A DNA stretch of 64,000 bases from Kiritimatiellaeota bacterium B1221 (GCA_029269125.1 JARHXX010000003.1:62001-126000), one strand, 5' to 3'; counted from the first letter of the stretch, positions 35,639-46,800 are shown. Program-made: numbers and translations. The notes: a model not told the origin generated them from the sequence alone.

Positions 35639-36894
35639 ACTCCATCTATCCCCTCTGTCTTACCTCCCTTTTCGGTGTCACATTTTTTAATACCTTACTT
35701 CGATCTTTCCGGCACAGTCAGGATGCGGGACTGATTCGTTTGGGGGAACTTTCTCCCCGCTTTGAAAAAAATGCGGAGCGCTGGGAAAAGCACTGGCTGG
35801 AAATTGTCGGTTTAATGACACTCATTGGCGGTGCTTTTCAAATCACCACCATTGCCTCATCCGTTCTGATTTATTTGGAACTTTTCAAAACCTTTAATGC
35901 GCTTTCAGGATTGGTTATTTTTATTTCCGGAATTTGCTATATTCTGCTGGCGACCAGTTTGCCGGTGGTTCTTTCCGAGTATTATGCCGACCGCATTACC
36001 CTGTGGGGACTTCCGGTTGCAGATGTGTTTTACCGGGTGCTTTTCCCTTTTTCTTTTGTGATTTCCACCGTGGAGCGCATGTTGCATATTCAATTGGCCC
36101 ATAACAAAGATTCAGGTAACCGCCCCAGTGCCGGGGATGAAATCTTAACCCTGGTCGACCAAACCCGTGACCATGAACTGGACGCCGAGGAAAAACACTT
36201 TATTCGTTCCGCACTGGAATTCGGTGAAACCATTACCCGTGAAGTGATGACGCCGCGGGTGAAAATGTGCGGTCTGGAAGATACGCTCATTGTGGAAGAA
36301 GCGATTCGGGAAATTCAGGACTCCCCCTACTCCCGTTTTCCGCTTTTTCATGATGATTACGATGAAGTGTTGGGCATGATCCACGTGAAAGATCTCATCC
36401 AGGCGATTGCCGACGGTAAAATGTCTTCCCCGCTGAAAGAATTAATGAAGCCGGCCACCTTTGTGCCCGAGTCCATGCCTATCAGTGATTTGCTCCGTAT
36501 GATGAAGCAGAAAAAAATTCACACAGCGATTGCGGTGGACGAATACGGGGGCACCGCCGGGGTGGTGACGCTTGAGGATATTTTAGAAGAGCTGGTCGGT
36601 GAAATTGAAGATGAGCATGACCATGAAATTAAATCCTTTTCTGAAATTCGGGACGGGGTCTATGAAGTTGACGCCACCATGCCCGTGGATGAAGCCAACG
36701 AAGAGCTGGGCTTAACTTTACCGGAAGAAGAGGATTATGACACCATCGCGGGATATCTGCTCGCCCGTCTGGGCCGCATTCCCTCCATTGGAGAGGTCGT
36801 TCGTTGTGGCGAGGATGAAATCCGAATCAAAAAAGCCACTCAACGGCAAATTCAAACCCTCACGATTATTCCTGCGGAGATTCCGGAGGGGTAA
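35635..36894 (+). CDS. HlyC/CorC family membrane protein with CBS pair
   Basis: The start at 35635 overlaps the ybeY stop (ATGA), giving a 419-residue protein. An upstream in-frame start at 35587 would run inside ybeY. The N-terminal region has several hydrophobic segments of the CNNM/DUF21 kind. A CBS pair follows (VMTPRVKMCGLEDT ... VDEYGGTAGVVTLEDILEELVGEIEDEHD), then a C-terminal CorC_HlyC domain (about 330-415). Members are implicated in magnesium or cobalt efflux. Its 3' end overlaps a convergent gene by 29 bases. Confidence 0.93.
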   Translation: MNSIYPLCLTSLFGVTFFNTLLRSFRHSQDAGLIRLGELSPRFEKNAERWEKHWLEIVGLMTLIGGAFQITTIASSVLIYLELFKTFNALSGLVIFISGICYILLATSLPVVLSEYYADRITLWGLPVADVFYRVLFPFSFVISTVERMLHIQLAHNKDSGNRPSAGDEILTLVDQTRDHELDAEEKHFIRSALEFGETITREVMTPRVKMCGLEDTLIVEEAIREIQDSPYSRFPLFHDDYDEVLGMIHVKDLIQAIADGKMSSPLKELMKPATFVPESMPISDLLRMMKQKKIHTAIAVDEYGGTAGVVTLEDILEELVGEIEDEHDHEIKSFSEIRDGVYEVDATMPVDEANEELGLTLPEEEDYDTIAGYLLARLGRIPSIGEVVRCGEDEIRIKKATQRQIQTLTIIPAEIPEG

Positions 36895-38416
36895 GCTGCG
36901 CATGTGAATCGAGCTTTTCTCTTGAAAAAATAGGTCCGTAAAAGCCTGTGAATTCTCTTTCCCACCAGAGCTGTTCATTCCGGTGCGTCACCGGATCCGC
37001 AAATGTATACTCATAAACCGCGAGCCGGATAAATCTGGGAGGGGTTTTAGGAAAGGGATTCACCGGAAACAAGGCCAGGGTTGCAGGATCATTGATCATG
37101 AGGTTGTGGATCAGGCGGTATAACCAGACCGGGGGCGGTACCTGACGATCTTCATCCATTTTGGATGCCAAAGCCACAAATGCTTCATCTAAACGTGGCT
37201 GATGCAAAACAGACATCATCGGAAGGCTTTTGGGATCAGTGGGTTTTAAGCGGAAGCGGTATTCAACCCATTGTCTGCCATCGACACTGCCCTGAATGGA
37301 AATCTCTTTGCGGTGATGCGGGACCTCCGTAAACATGGCGTAGGGGTTGATGGCGTGAATACTTCCAAAAACCTGTGCAACATTTTTCCAGGGAGGCAGC
37401 ATCTCTTCGGCTTTATCCGTATAAATTTGCCAGATATAGATGGGAAGAAATGTAACGAGAAATATGAGTGAAAGGGCTTTGGGTTGATAATAACTTATGG
37501 CGGCCGAAGGTCCACAAGTACCGGGGAGGACCTTCCGCCAGGCCACGTCATCCACTAGAGAAAAAGCCAAAATCAGCAACAGGAGAGGATAGAAACCATG
37601 GTTCCCTGTCAGCAACAGGATAATGGATTCAATCACCACGGCTCCGGAGAGAATATTTCGAAACGTTCGGGGGAGAAAAATGTAAAAAGGTAAAATGATC
37701 TCAATAAACATCATTCCCCAAAGACCATATTTCAAAACCGTTCCCGGGAAGTGATGCACATACCATCCCGCAATCGTGGGGAGGGATTGTGTTTCAAAAA
37801 AATGATAAAATGCGGTGGCATCCCCCCAGGCAGGATCCCCCAAATTCAATTTTGCCAGACCACTGCTAAACAACACTTTAAACAGCAATCCGTTTAATAA
37901 GATGATGCCGGTAACATGGGAGCCCATCTTACTGGGGGACGGATAAAATCGGGAAAGCGGGGGTAACAGAAACAGAATGAGAAATCCCATTTCAGTGGTC
38001 AGCAAATCCCCTGCCCCAGACATCCAAGGCTGACAAATTTGGATAAGGGAAACCCAACAAATCCAGCTCATCAGTGCCGAGATCCACGGAAAAAAACCAT
38101 AGAGCAGACAGAGCCCCGCGATGGCTCCCATGGCGGTACAGCCCAGCAGCATCAGCGGATGCGTACTCAACCAAGCCAAACTGGGGAGAAATAAGGGACT
38201 CCAGATGCCTTTGACTTCAGCAACGGCGGACAGAATGGATGCCGAAGGCAAAAGCCCTCCCGGTCCGCTGAGCCCCACAATTTGAGCCGCCAAGGACCAG
38301 AATGAAACCACATACAGGATTCCCATGCCGCGCATACATCCCTGCGCAGCCACTCCGTAGTGGGGGCCATACGAAGGGGCGAAGCGTCTTAGGAAATGTA
38401 TGTCACCAAATTTCAT
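36866..38416 (-). CDS. Lipase maturation factor family membrane protein
   Basis: The protein has 516 residues and about eight membrane spans. The family signature lies at about 215-262: FSSGLAKLNLGDPAWGDATA, YHFFETQSLPTIAGWYVHHFPG. A soluble C-terminal domain (about 345-500) contains EISIQGSVDGRQWVEYRFR and PPRFIRLAVYEYTF, again as in lipase maturation factors. In animals these are ER proteins needed to fold lipases. The bacterial role is unknown, perhaps folding or assembly of envelope enzymes. It converges with the corC gene and overlaps its end. Confidence 0.87.
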   Translation of the reverse strand: MKFGDIHFLRRFAPSYGPHYGVAAQGCMRGMGILYVVSFWSLAAQIVGLSGPGGLLPSASILSAVAEVKGIWSPLFLPSLAWLSTHPLMLLGCTAMGAIAGLCLLYGFFPWISALMSWICWVSLIQICQPWMSGAGDLLTTEMGFLILFLLPPLSRFYPSPSKMGSHVTGIILLNGLLFKVLFSSGLAKLNLGDPAWGDATAFYHFFETQSLPTIAGWYVHHFPGTVLKYGLWGMMFIEIILPFYIFLPRTFRNILSGAVVIESIILLLTGNHGFYPLLLLILAFSLVDDVAWRKVLPGTCGPSAAISYYQPKALSLIFLVTFLPIYIWQIYTDKAEEMLPPWKNVAQVFGSIHAINPYAMFTEVPHHRKEISIQGSVDGRQWVEYRFRLKPTDPKSLPMMSVLHQPRLDEAFVALASKMDEDRQVPPPVWLYRLIHNLMINDPATLALFPVNPFPKTPPRFIRLAVYEYTFADPVTHRNEQLWWEREFTGFYGPIFSREKLDSHAQLTPPESPQE

Positions 38417-38471
38417 CGAATTTTTGATGAAAGAATACTCCAGACTCCCCGGAGATCAAACGGGGAAAATT

Positions 38472-40157
38472 TTAAGAATTTTCAGTGACTTTTAGACGGT
38501 AGCCCTTGAACTTGATCCCGGTCAGTTTCTTTTTCACTTTATCTGCGACATCCTCGGAAACCTCCACATCGGTTTTTCCGGGATGCAGTTTAATGAAGCC
38601 CACTTTTGAACGGTTAATGTCGGCGGCGCCCAAAATAACGCCCAGTACATCACCGGGCTTGATGTGTTGCTGGCGCCCCACACTTAAGGTGATTTTCCGG
38701 GTCGGTCCCAACTCCTGATGAGACGCTCTCTCTTTGGGTGCAGCATCTACTTCCGTTCTTCTGGGTTTGCGTTCTTTTCTTCCCCGGTCGGCTTGGGGTT
38801 TGCGCTCCCGTTCTCTGCGGGAATTGCCGCCTTTGGGAATGTTGATTTCTTCGGGAGGCGGTTTGCCGGAAGATTTGTCCAACATATGCATGAGCGCGGA
38901 AATAATTTCGGTGGGGGAATTACCCCGGTCCAGCAGACGGTCAACCAATTCATCGTGGTTTTGAAAGTTTTTCTCATCCAGGGTGGTGCAAAGTGCATCA
39001 AAGAAGACGTTGGCCCGCTGGGCCATCAATTGATCCACACTGGGAATGTTGGCCCGTTTGATTTTTGCTTTGGTGAAGCGCATAATATTTTGCAATTTAT
39101 ACACTTCACGGCCTGCAACCAGGGTAACCGCTTTTCCGCTGTTGCCCGCCCGACCGGTACGCCCGATCCGGTGAACATAATCCTCCCCGTCATTGGGCAA
39201 ATCATAATTAAAGACCACTTCAATATCTTTCACATCCAACCCGCGGGCCGCCACATCTGTCGCGACCAGAAATTCAATGTTTTTCTTGCGGAAGCGGTTC
39301 ATCACCCGTTCGCGCATTTGTTGGGACATGTCCCCGTGCAATTTGTCAGCCAAATATCCCCGGGCGGACAAATGTTCGACCAGATCGTCCACCATCATTT
39401 TGGTGGCACAGAAGATAATACCGTAACGGACATCTTCAAAATCAATTAACCGGCAAAGTACCTCCAGTTTGCTGCGACGATCCACTTCATACCAAACCTG
39501 ATCAATTTCGGGCGCGGTAAGTTCCGAAGCTTCAATTTTGATCCATACCGGATCTTGAGTGAATTTCTTGATCAGACGTTTAATACCGGCGGGTACCGTA
39601 GCGGAAAAGAGCACGGTTTGACGTTCTGCCGGCATTTTATCCAAAATCGCGTTGATTTCTTCGGTGAAACCCATGTCCAACATTCGGTCCGCTTCGTCCA
39701 GAATAATGGTTTTAAGCTCATCGAGCTTCATGGTGCCTTTCTCTAAATGGTCCAGCACCCGTCCGGGTGTGCCAATAACGATATGGGCCCCTTTCTTCAG
39801 TCCGCGTAACTGACGGTCATAAGACTGCCCCCCATAGACCGGCAATTCACGCACACCGGGTTTGCCACGGGTCAATTTGGAAATTTCTTCGGCGACTTGC
39901 AAAGCCAATTCACGGGTGGGGCAAAGGATCAATACCTGGGTGTTTTTGGAATTCTGATCAATTCGCTCAATTGCGGGAATCCCAAAAGCCGCGGTTTTCC
40001 CGGAGCCGGTTTGTGATTGCCCGACCATGTCGTTGCCTTCCATTAAAGGAGGTATCGACTGGGCCTGAATGGGAGTGGCGGCTTCGAAACCCATCTTCTG
40101 CACAGCTTTGAGCATGCTGTCAGAGAGGTTTAATTCTGAAAATAGTTTTTTATCCAT
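38472..40157 (-). CDS. DEAD-box ATP-dependent RNA helicase with DbpA-type RNA-binding domain
   Basis: The protein has 561 residues. Q motif and Walker A (QSQTGSGKTAAF), PTRELALQVAEE, TPGRVLDHL, the DEAD box (ILDEADRMLDMGF) and SATVPAGIKR make up domain 1. ATDVAARGLDVKDIEVVFNYDLP and HRIGRTGRAG make up domain 2. A basic linker (about 440-480) precedes a C-terminal DbpA-like RNA-binding fold (about 485-558). This layout (CsdA/DeaD type) acts in ribosome assembly and cold adaptation. The gene is monocistronic and divergent from the ABC-F gene. Confidence 0.95.
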   Translation of the reverse strand: MDKKLFSELNLSDSMLKAVQKMGFEAATPIQAQSIPPLMEGNDMVGQSQTGSGKTAAFGIPAIERIDQNSKNTQVLILCPTRELALQVAEEISKLTRGKPGVRELPVYGGQSYDRQLRGLKKGAHIVIGTPGRVLDHLEKGTMKLDELKTIILDEADRMLDMGFTEEINAILDKMPAERQTVLFSATVPAGIKRLIKKFTQDPVWIKIEASELTAPEIDQVWYEVDRRSKLEVLCRLIDFEDVRYGIIFCATKMMVDDLVEHLSARGYLADKLHGDMSQQMRERVMNRFRKKNIEFLVATDVAARGLDVKDIEVVFNYDLPNDGEDYVHRIGRTGRAGNSGKAVTLVAGREVYKLQNIMRFTKAKIKRANIPSVDQLMAQRANVFFDALCTTLDEKNFQNHDELVDRLLDRGNSPTEIISALMHMLDKSSGKPPPEEINIPKGGNSRRERERKPQADRGRKERKPRRTEVDAAPKERASHQELGPTRKITLSVGRQQHIKPGDVLGVILGAADINRSKVGFIKLHPGKTDVEVSEDVADKVKKKLTGIKFKGYRLKVTENS

Positions 40158-40424
40158 GGGTGCATATAGACTATTTTACCGCATAAAGCCATCCTCAAAC
40201 GCAGGGGGATTCAGATGACGGTCGCAGCCTGGGGGCTGCAGGACGGGTGATGACGGTCTTCTTCATCATAAATCTGAAATTATGCAGCACGGCTCCGCGA
40301 TCCGCCCGCAAACTCACACGTCAGCCATCCGGCATTGAATACTTCTTATTTTTGCATTGCCTCACCGCGCCCCTCCTGACAGAAGAACGCATCTCAATTT
40401 TCGTTCTCAATTTAAGGTAAACCT

Positions 40425-42026
40425 ATGATTTCCGCTGTCTCTCTCACCATGCGTTTTGGTGAAAAAACTCTTTTTGAAAATGTAAGTGTCAAATTCCGTT
40501 CTGGCAACCGCTATGGTCTGATTGGTGCCAATGGCTCTGGCAAGTCGACTTTTATGAAAATTTTGTCCGGACAATTGGAGGCCTCGGCAGGTGAAGTGGC
40601 CCTGGATACAGGTTGCACCATGGGCTTTTTGCGGCAGGATCATAATACCTTTGATGATCAGACCGTTATCGATACCGTTTACCAGGGGAACGAATTACTC
40701 TGGAAGCTTCATCAGGAGCGTGAACATCTTTATACCGCCGCGGAACTGACTCCGGAAGAAGATGAACGTATTGCCCATATTGAAGATGAATATGGGGAAG
40801 CCGGTGGTTACACCATGGAAACCGATGCGGCCAAAATGCTCGACGGATTGGGGTTGCCCGAAGACAAACGGGAAGAGCCTATGGCAAACCTGCCCGCGGG
40901 TCTGAAGCTTCGGGTGTTATTGGCCCGGGTGCTTTTCGGAAAACCCGACGTTCTGCTCCTCGACGAACCGACCAACCATTTGGATATGGCCAGTCGCGAT
41001 TGGTTGGAGACTTTTCTCCAGGGATATGTGGGAACCGTCATTGTGATTTCCCATGACCGTTATTTCTTGAACGCGGTCCCCACCCATATCGCCGATTTGG
41101 ATTATCAGCAGATGCGGATGTTCACCGGGAATTACGATGACTTCATGACGACCAACGCCATGCTCATGGAAAAACGCTCCCGCGAAAATGCCACCAAAGA
41201 AAAACGGATTGATGAGCTTCGCAGCTTTATTAATCGTTTCGCGGCGAATGCCAGTAAAGCCCGACAGGCCACCTCCCGTCAAAAAGAGCTTGAAAAGATC
41301 GAAGTGGACAAAATGAAACCCTCTTCCCGCGTCTCCCCCTATATCCGGTTTGAATCTGCAAACCGTTTGGGTGATCGGGTCTTCGAATTTGAAAATATCA
41401 GTAAATCTTTTGAGGAAAAGTTGTATGAAAACTTTTCGGCAACCATTGGACCCGGAGAAAAGGTCGCAATTATCGGAAGCAACGGTGTCGGAAAAACCAC
41501 CCTGTTGCGTATGATGTGTGGCGAGCTTCAACCCGACACCGGTCATGTCTCCCGGGGAGAAACGGTTGAATTGTCCGTCTTTCCGCAGGAGGCGATGACC
41601 GTGTTGGAACCTGGAAAAAAAGCCATCGATTGGCTGTCCAAATTCTGCAATGACGAACAACAGAAAGAAACCGAACTCCGTTCAGCCATGGGACGTATGC
41701 TCTTTAAAGGGGAAGCGGTATTTAAACCCTGCGAAGTACTCAGCGGGGGCGAAAAGGCCCGTCTGATTACGGCGGCGATGATTATGCAGCAAGGCAATGT
41801 GTTGGCTTTGGACGAACCGACCAACCATTTGGATTTGGAAAGTATCGAATCGCTGAATTATGGTCTGAGTTTGTTTGATAATACGGTGATTTTTGTAAGT
41901 CACGACCGGGAATTCATTTCCAGTCTGGCCACCCGTATTCTGGACATTCGGGATGGTCAAATTATCGATTATCCGGGCACCCTGAAAGAATACGAGGCAT
42001 GGAAAACCAAGCAGAACCGGAAGTAA
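40425..42026 (+). CDS. ABC-F family ATPase (YbiT-like)
   Basis: The protein has 533 residues with two ABC domains and no membrane part. It has Walker A GANGSGKST and GSNGVGKTT, and Walker B LLLDEPTNHLD and ALDEPTNHLD. The signature is LPAGLKLRVLLARVL in the first domain and LSGGEKARL in the second. The altered first signature and the N-terminus MISAVSLTMRFGEKTLFENVSVKF resemble YbiT rather than EttA or Uup. ABC-F proteins bind the ribosomal E site and help translation. A 16-base palindrome lies in the upstream gap at 40224-40239. The gene overlaps the following YkgJ-like gene. Confidence 0.94.
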   Translation: MISAVSLTMRFGEKTLFENVSVKFRSGNRYGLIGANGSGKSTFMKILSGQLEASAGEVALDTGCTMGFLRQDHNTFDDQTVIDTVYQGNELLWKLHQEREHLYTAAELTPEEDERIAHIEDEYGEAGGYTMETDAAKMLDGLGLPEDKREEPMANLPAGLKLRVLLARVLFGKPDVLLLDEPTNHLDMASRDWLETFLQGYVGTVIVISHDRYFLNAVPTHIADLDYQQMRMFTGNYDDFMTTNAMLMEKRSRENATKEKRIDELRSFINRFAANASKARQATSRQKELEKIEVDKMKPSSRVSPYIRFESANRLGDRVFEFENISKSFEEKLYENFSATIGPGEKVAIIGSNGVGKTTLLRMMCGELQPDTGHVSRGETVELSVFPQEAMTVLEPGKKAIDWLSKFCNDEQQKETELRSAMGRMLFKGEAVFKPCEVLSGGEKARLITAAMIMQQGNVLALDEPTNHLDLESIESLNYGLSLFDNTVIFVSHDREFISSLATRILDIRDGQIIDYPGTLKEYEAWKTKQNRK

Positions 42027-42556
42027 TTCCGGATGCGCCTGCCCGGCGTCAGCCACTTATCGACCAAATGTTTCGATTGGCTGATCAAGGCCATCATTGT
42101 GGGGGATGTAGTGGGGTTTGTTGTACCTTCCTTGCAAATTCCATGTTGATTACACCGGTGGAGGCCTTGGACCTGAAAACATGGCTCCAGTCCCAGGGCC
42201 GATGGACGGATGAGCTGATTCTGGGCTTAAAGGAATGCGTTAAAAAATTTAGGCTGGATCAGGATTTGGGTGATGGCAGACGCTCGATACGCCGAACCTA
42301 CACCTGCCCCTTCTATCGCAATGGCCCGCAGGGATGTAGTATTTCCCGACATTACAAACCTTATGGTTGTCTGGCCTTTAATGCCCGCAGTCCGGGTGTC
42401 ACTGAGGGGGGAAATTGCGCTTCCGACCAGGATTTACTGGAAAAACAGCTTACCGAAACTGAATCTGCGCTGAACCGGAAGCTGAAGGCAGCTCATCAAC
42501 TGCTCTTCGATAAAGCCCCAATACCGGTGGCTTTGCTTTCACTTTCTGATGGTTGA
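41999..42556 (+). CDS. YkgJ family cysteine-cluster protein
   Basis: The protein has 185 residues. A cysteine cluster CGGCSGVCC (C34, C37, C41, C42) and later YTCPFYRNGPQGCSISRHYKPYGC match the YkgJ/UPF0153 group, thought to bind zinc or an iron-sulfur cluster. No enzymatic role is established. The ATG lies 28 bases inside the end of the ABC-F gene, so translation is probably coupled. No signal peptide is present. Confidence 0.85.
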   Translation: MENQAEPEVIPDAPARRQPLIDQMFRLADQGHHCGGCSGVCCTFLANSMLITPVEALDLKTWLQSQGRWTDELILGLKECVKKFRLDQDLGDGRRSIRRTYTCPFYRNGPQGCSISRHYKPYGCLAFNARSPGVTEGGNCASDQDLLEKQLTETESALNRKLKAAHQLLFDKAPIPVALLSLSDG

Positions 42557-42625
42557 AACTTCAGGTCTTTCATATTCAAATTGTACTTTCCGCTTAAATG
42601 CGGGTATATTGTGAGCAGGACCCCC

Positions 42626-42970
42626 ATGAAAATGTTCAATACATTGATAATTTGGTTGCTGATCAGCTCCCTGACGCCCCTTCTTCCTGCCGAAGAAGCG
42701 GTGCATACCGTTCCGCTGACTTTGGAGATCGGAGATTCTGTCGATAAAATGAAGGCGGTTTTGGGGGAACCGAATGGGAAAATGGAATCGGGAGATTTCA
42801 GTGTGTATTATTTTAAATATGGTACCGTGAAGTTGACCTCGGATAAAATTTCCTCCCTGGACTTGATCAGCGAAGAAGAGTGGCAACGGCGTCAACGTGC
42901 CGAATCGGAGGCCCGGGCGGAAAGGAAAAAACAGGGTGAAAAAAATTCTGGCCTCCACGGTTGCCGATGA
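42626..42970 (+). CDS. Secreted protein of unknown function, first part of a probably frameshifted gene
   Basis: The start at 42626 follows AGGA, and a signal peptide (KMFNTLIIWLLISSLTPLLPA) is clear. The next 60 residues (LEIGDSVDKMKAVLGEPNG) resemble an SmpA/OmlA-like domain, followed by a charged helix (EEWQRRQRAESEARAERKK). The frame stops at 42970, but a good continuation lies in the +1 frame from 42936. Removing one A from the seven-A run at 42939-42945 joins the two frames into one protein of about 290 residues. A frameshift mutation, slippage or two coupled genes are all possible. Confidence 0.6.
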   Translation: MKMFNTLIIWLLISSLTPLLPAEEAVHTVPLTLEIGDSVDKMKAVLGEPNGKMESGDFSVYYFKYGTVKLTSDKISSLDLISEEEWQRRQRAESEARAERKKQGEKNSGLHGCR

Positions 42971-43502
42971 GAACTTCGCCGCCCTGCCCGTTGAAAATCG
43001 TGCAGCCTTTTGGGAACAGTTCCAAAAAGATTATCCCGATGTGGATGTGTATGTCCTCTACACCCGGGCCAAAGTGGAGGCGGATAAAATTGCCGAAGAA
43101 AAAGCCGCCAAACAACGGGAGGAAAACCGTTTGTCCTCACTCGAACAACGGGTGTTGATGGCAGAGGCCGAAGCCAGGAATGCAACCCGGGCTTCGCAAA
43201 ATCAGCAATACGTTAACCAGTATCGATATGATAACCGCTATCCTTCCGTGGTGGTGGTACCCCAGTCTTATATTATTCGAACAAAAGGGAACGGACATCA
43301 TAAACCCAGACCCACAAACCCGCTTTATAATGGGAGTACGTTAAGTGGGACGGTGATTGCTCCCGGCCTGAACTTAAACATCAATGGTTCTTATAGCAGT
43401 CAATCAGGCAGCTCCTCCTCCCGTACCCATGGTTACGTCAATGGTCAAAATGGGGTAATGCGAATACAAAGTAACGATGGGTATAAACGTAGTTTTTATT
43501 AA
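42936..43502 (+). CDS. Second part of the same frame-broken gene, or a coupled small gene
   Basis: The reading starts at GTG 42936, preceded 9 bases away by AAAGGA. An earlier in-frame GTG lies at 42897. The product has a helical, charged region (FWEQFQKDYPDVDVYVLYTR, then EADKIAEEKAAKQREENR) and a low-complexity tail rich in Asn, Ser, Gly and Tyr (about 100-185). It has no signal peptide of its own, although its composition suits a secreted protein. That supports the view that it is the C-terminal half of the gene at 42626. I know no homologue. Confidence 0.55.
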   Translation: MKKILASTVADENFAALPVENRAAFWEQFQKDYPDVDVYVLYTRAKVEADKIAEEKAAKQREENRLSSLEQRVLMAEAEARNATRASQNQQYVNQYRYDNRYPSVVVVPQSYIIRTKGNGHHKPRPTNPLYNGSTLSGTVIAPGLNLNINGSYSSQSGSSSSRTHGYVNGQNGVMRIQSNDGYKRSFY

Positions 43503-43647
43503 GCGCGTTTCGAAGTAAGGGGCCCTTTTTCGCAATACCGGCCCGGGACACATGGTGTCAGTCAGACATTTCCGATGCATGTTCGCCCCCCCCCTCCCCT
43601 ATAAAAAACCACAGGTATTTTTATGCAGGTAACCACCACAAAAAAAA

Positions 43648-43723
<76 letters not shown>

Positions 43724-43858
43724 ACCAAAAAGTGGAGAGGACTTCATAACCGATTATGGACGGTTTTGTCAATCGTGGTTTAAGAAAAAATGCAGGATAT
43801 TTATGGAGGGGGCTTCTTCACGTCCACACCCATGCTTTTTCAATGGCAATTCTATTAA

Positions 43859-46800
43859 ATGGGATTATCATATCCTCTTATGTCTGCGACTTCTTTCGCT
43901 TCGACCTTCCCTCCGGTCTTTCAATTTCCTCCCGCACTGGCAGATTCATTTTTGCCGGAGGGAGATCGCTGTGCCCTGCAGGCCTGCTCCAGCGCGGCTG
44001 CCGCAGCGATCCTCAAGGCCTGGATGCAATCTGCACCTGCGTATACCGTGGTGGTTACGGATTCCGCCCGGAGTTTGGAAACCCTTTATCAGGACTATCA
44101 TACCCTTTCCGGCGGTGATATGGCATCTACGGCCTATTTTCCGGGTTGGGAAGATCTGACGGATGCGGATTTACATGGGGTCTCTCCTGAAATTGCCGGT
44201 GACCGTCTGCAAACGCTCACGCGTCTCCACCAGTCCGATCAACCGCTATTGGTATTCACTGATATTCAAAGTTTGATGCAGCCGGTTCCCCAGCCCGATG
44301 CCCTGGCCTCTCGCACACTGGATGTTAAAGTGGGGAGTTCTTTTGATTTAGAGTCCTTTGCCGAGAAACTTTTGGATCGTGGCTATCATTTTGAACCCGA
44401 AGTCACAGACAAAGGCGAGGCGGCCAAACGCGGAGGGGTCCTGGACCTCTGGCCTCCCAACCAGCCGTCGCCCTTCCGGCTGGAATTCTTTGGTGACGAA
44501 GTGGATTCTATACGCAGTTTCGATCCTGCCACCCAGAGATCTTTGGAAAAAGCACAGGAAATTCAAATTCTTCCTGCCAGAGAAGCCAGCACGGAAGCAA
44601 AAGCGAATTTTACTGATTATCTCCGCCCGGACACCCGTTGGTTGTGGTTGGATTATCCGTCCGTGGCTGATCATGCTGTGCTGTATCAGGAATCAAAAGA
44701 AGACCCGCATATTCGCTGGCATGAGCTTCAGCATCTTATCAAATCCTGTTCGTTCAAAGGCATGTTGAAAACCGGGGATGCTTTACACGGAGATCCCCTG
44801 CCCCTGCAGCTCGAAGCCTGTGCCGGATTGTCGGATGTTCCCCGGGCCGGGGACGTGACGACTCGGCTCGAAGCCGCCAGAATGAAGCTGATTGAAGAAC
44901 AATGTCATCTGGCGCAACACGGATGGACGGTGGTTTTCTGTCTGAATACGGAAGGATCACGGGCAAGATTTCTGGAGGCCTACTCAAAACAGTTCAGGGG
45001 CATTCCATCCGTTTACTGCGTCGAGGGTATGCTGTCCGAAGGATTTAAGATTGCTGAATTGCAACTCAGTGTGATGGGCGAACGGGATATTTACGGATTA
45101 CGAAAGCCGGTCCGCAATAAATATGATCCGCACGCAGCAACCCGCAGTAAAGGATCCGGAAATATGGGCTCCCGCCTTTCCGGCTGGACTGAGATTGAGC
45201 CCGGGGAATGGGTCGTACACCTCGATCACGGGATTGGTAAATATTTGGGGCTCTATGAAATTGAAGTGGCGGGACAATCCCAGGAAGTGCTGAGTATTGA
45301 ATACGCGGACAATGCCAAACTGCATGTGCCAGTGGCGCAGGCGCATTTATTGAGCCGGTATATGGGCGTGGGAGGCGTGGTGCCCGAACCTCACCACTTG
45401 GGGGGGAGCAGTTGGGGACGTCAAAAAATCACTGCCGAAAAAGCCGTGCAGGATTTGGCCGCCCAGTTGCTGCAAACCCAAGCGGTTCGCGAAGCCCATC
45501 CGGGCCATGCCTTCGGCACAGACAACGCGTGGCAGGCTGAATTTGAGGCCACCTTCCCTTTTGCTGAAACGGCAGACCAGGAATCTGCCATTGCGGAAAC
45601 CAAATCCGATATGGAACAGGCGCGCCCCATGGATCGGCTGATCTGTGGGGACGTTGGCTACGGGAAAACCGAAGTCGCGATGCGGGCCGCCTTTAAAGCG
45701 GTCATGGATGGCAAACAGGTCGCAATGCTGGTTCCCACCACGATTTTGGCCTTACAACATTATCAATCTTTTTTAGAGCGCATGGCCGCCTTCCCGGTTA
45801 AAATTGAAATGCTGAGCCGCTTTCGGACCGCCGCGGAATCACGGGATGTTCTGCTGAGACTGGCGCAAGGCCAAGTCGATATTGTCATCGGTACCCATCG
45901 GGTGGTCTCTAAAGATGTGCATTTCAAAGATTTAGGATTGGTGATCATCGATGAGGAACAACGCTTTGGGGTCCGGCACAAAGAACGGCTCAAAGAAATG
46001 AAAGCAATGGTCGACGTGCTTACGTTAAGCGCGACTCCCATTCCCCGCACCCTGTATTTAAGTCTGACTGGCGCGCGGGATGTGAGCAGTATTCAAACCG
46101 CGCCCCGGGAACGGCTGCCGGTTAAAACGGAAGTGCATGAGTTTGAAGATGAGGCGGTCCGCAAGGCGGTTTTACGGGAGCTCAACCGCGGTGGCCAAAT
46201 CTTTTTCCTTCACAATCGGGTGCAGACCTTAAACAAAATTCGGCTGCATCTGCAGGATCTCATTCCGGAAGCCCGCATTAGTATGGCGCATGGTCAGATG
46301 CCCGAGCGGCAACTGGAAAGTATCATGCGTCAGTTTTCAAATGGGGAATCCGATTTGTTGCTCTGCACGACCATTATTGAAAGTGGTGTGGATATGCCAA
46401 ACGTGAATACCATGATTATTGATCGTGCGGACCGCTTCGGATTGGCCGAACTCTATCAGCTTCGTGGCCGGGTCGGACGATATAAACATCAGGCCTATTG
46501 TCTCCTTCTGCTCCCTTCTCAAGGCGGCAGTAAAGCTATCGCAAGGGAAAGGATTCGGGTGATCCGTAAATATTCCGCTTTGGGATCTGGATTTAAAATC
46601 GCGCTTCGGGATCTGGAGATACGGGGGGCGGGAAATCTGCTGGGACCGCAGCAAAGTGGACATATTGCCAGTGTCGGATTTGAGTTGTATTGCCAACTGC
46701 TCGAGCAAAGTATCCGCCGATTAAAAAAACTGCCTCCGGAAAAAATCGTCGATATCAAGGTCCGCATTGGGTTTTTAAATTTACGCCCGGATGCCCGTGA

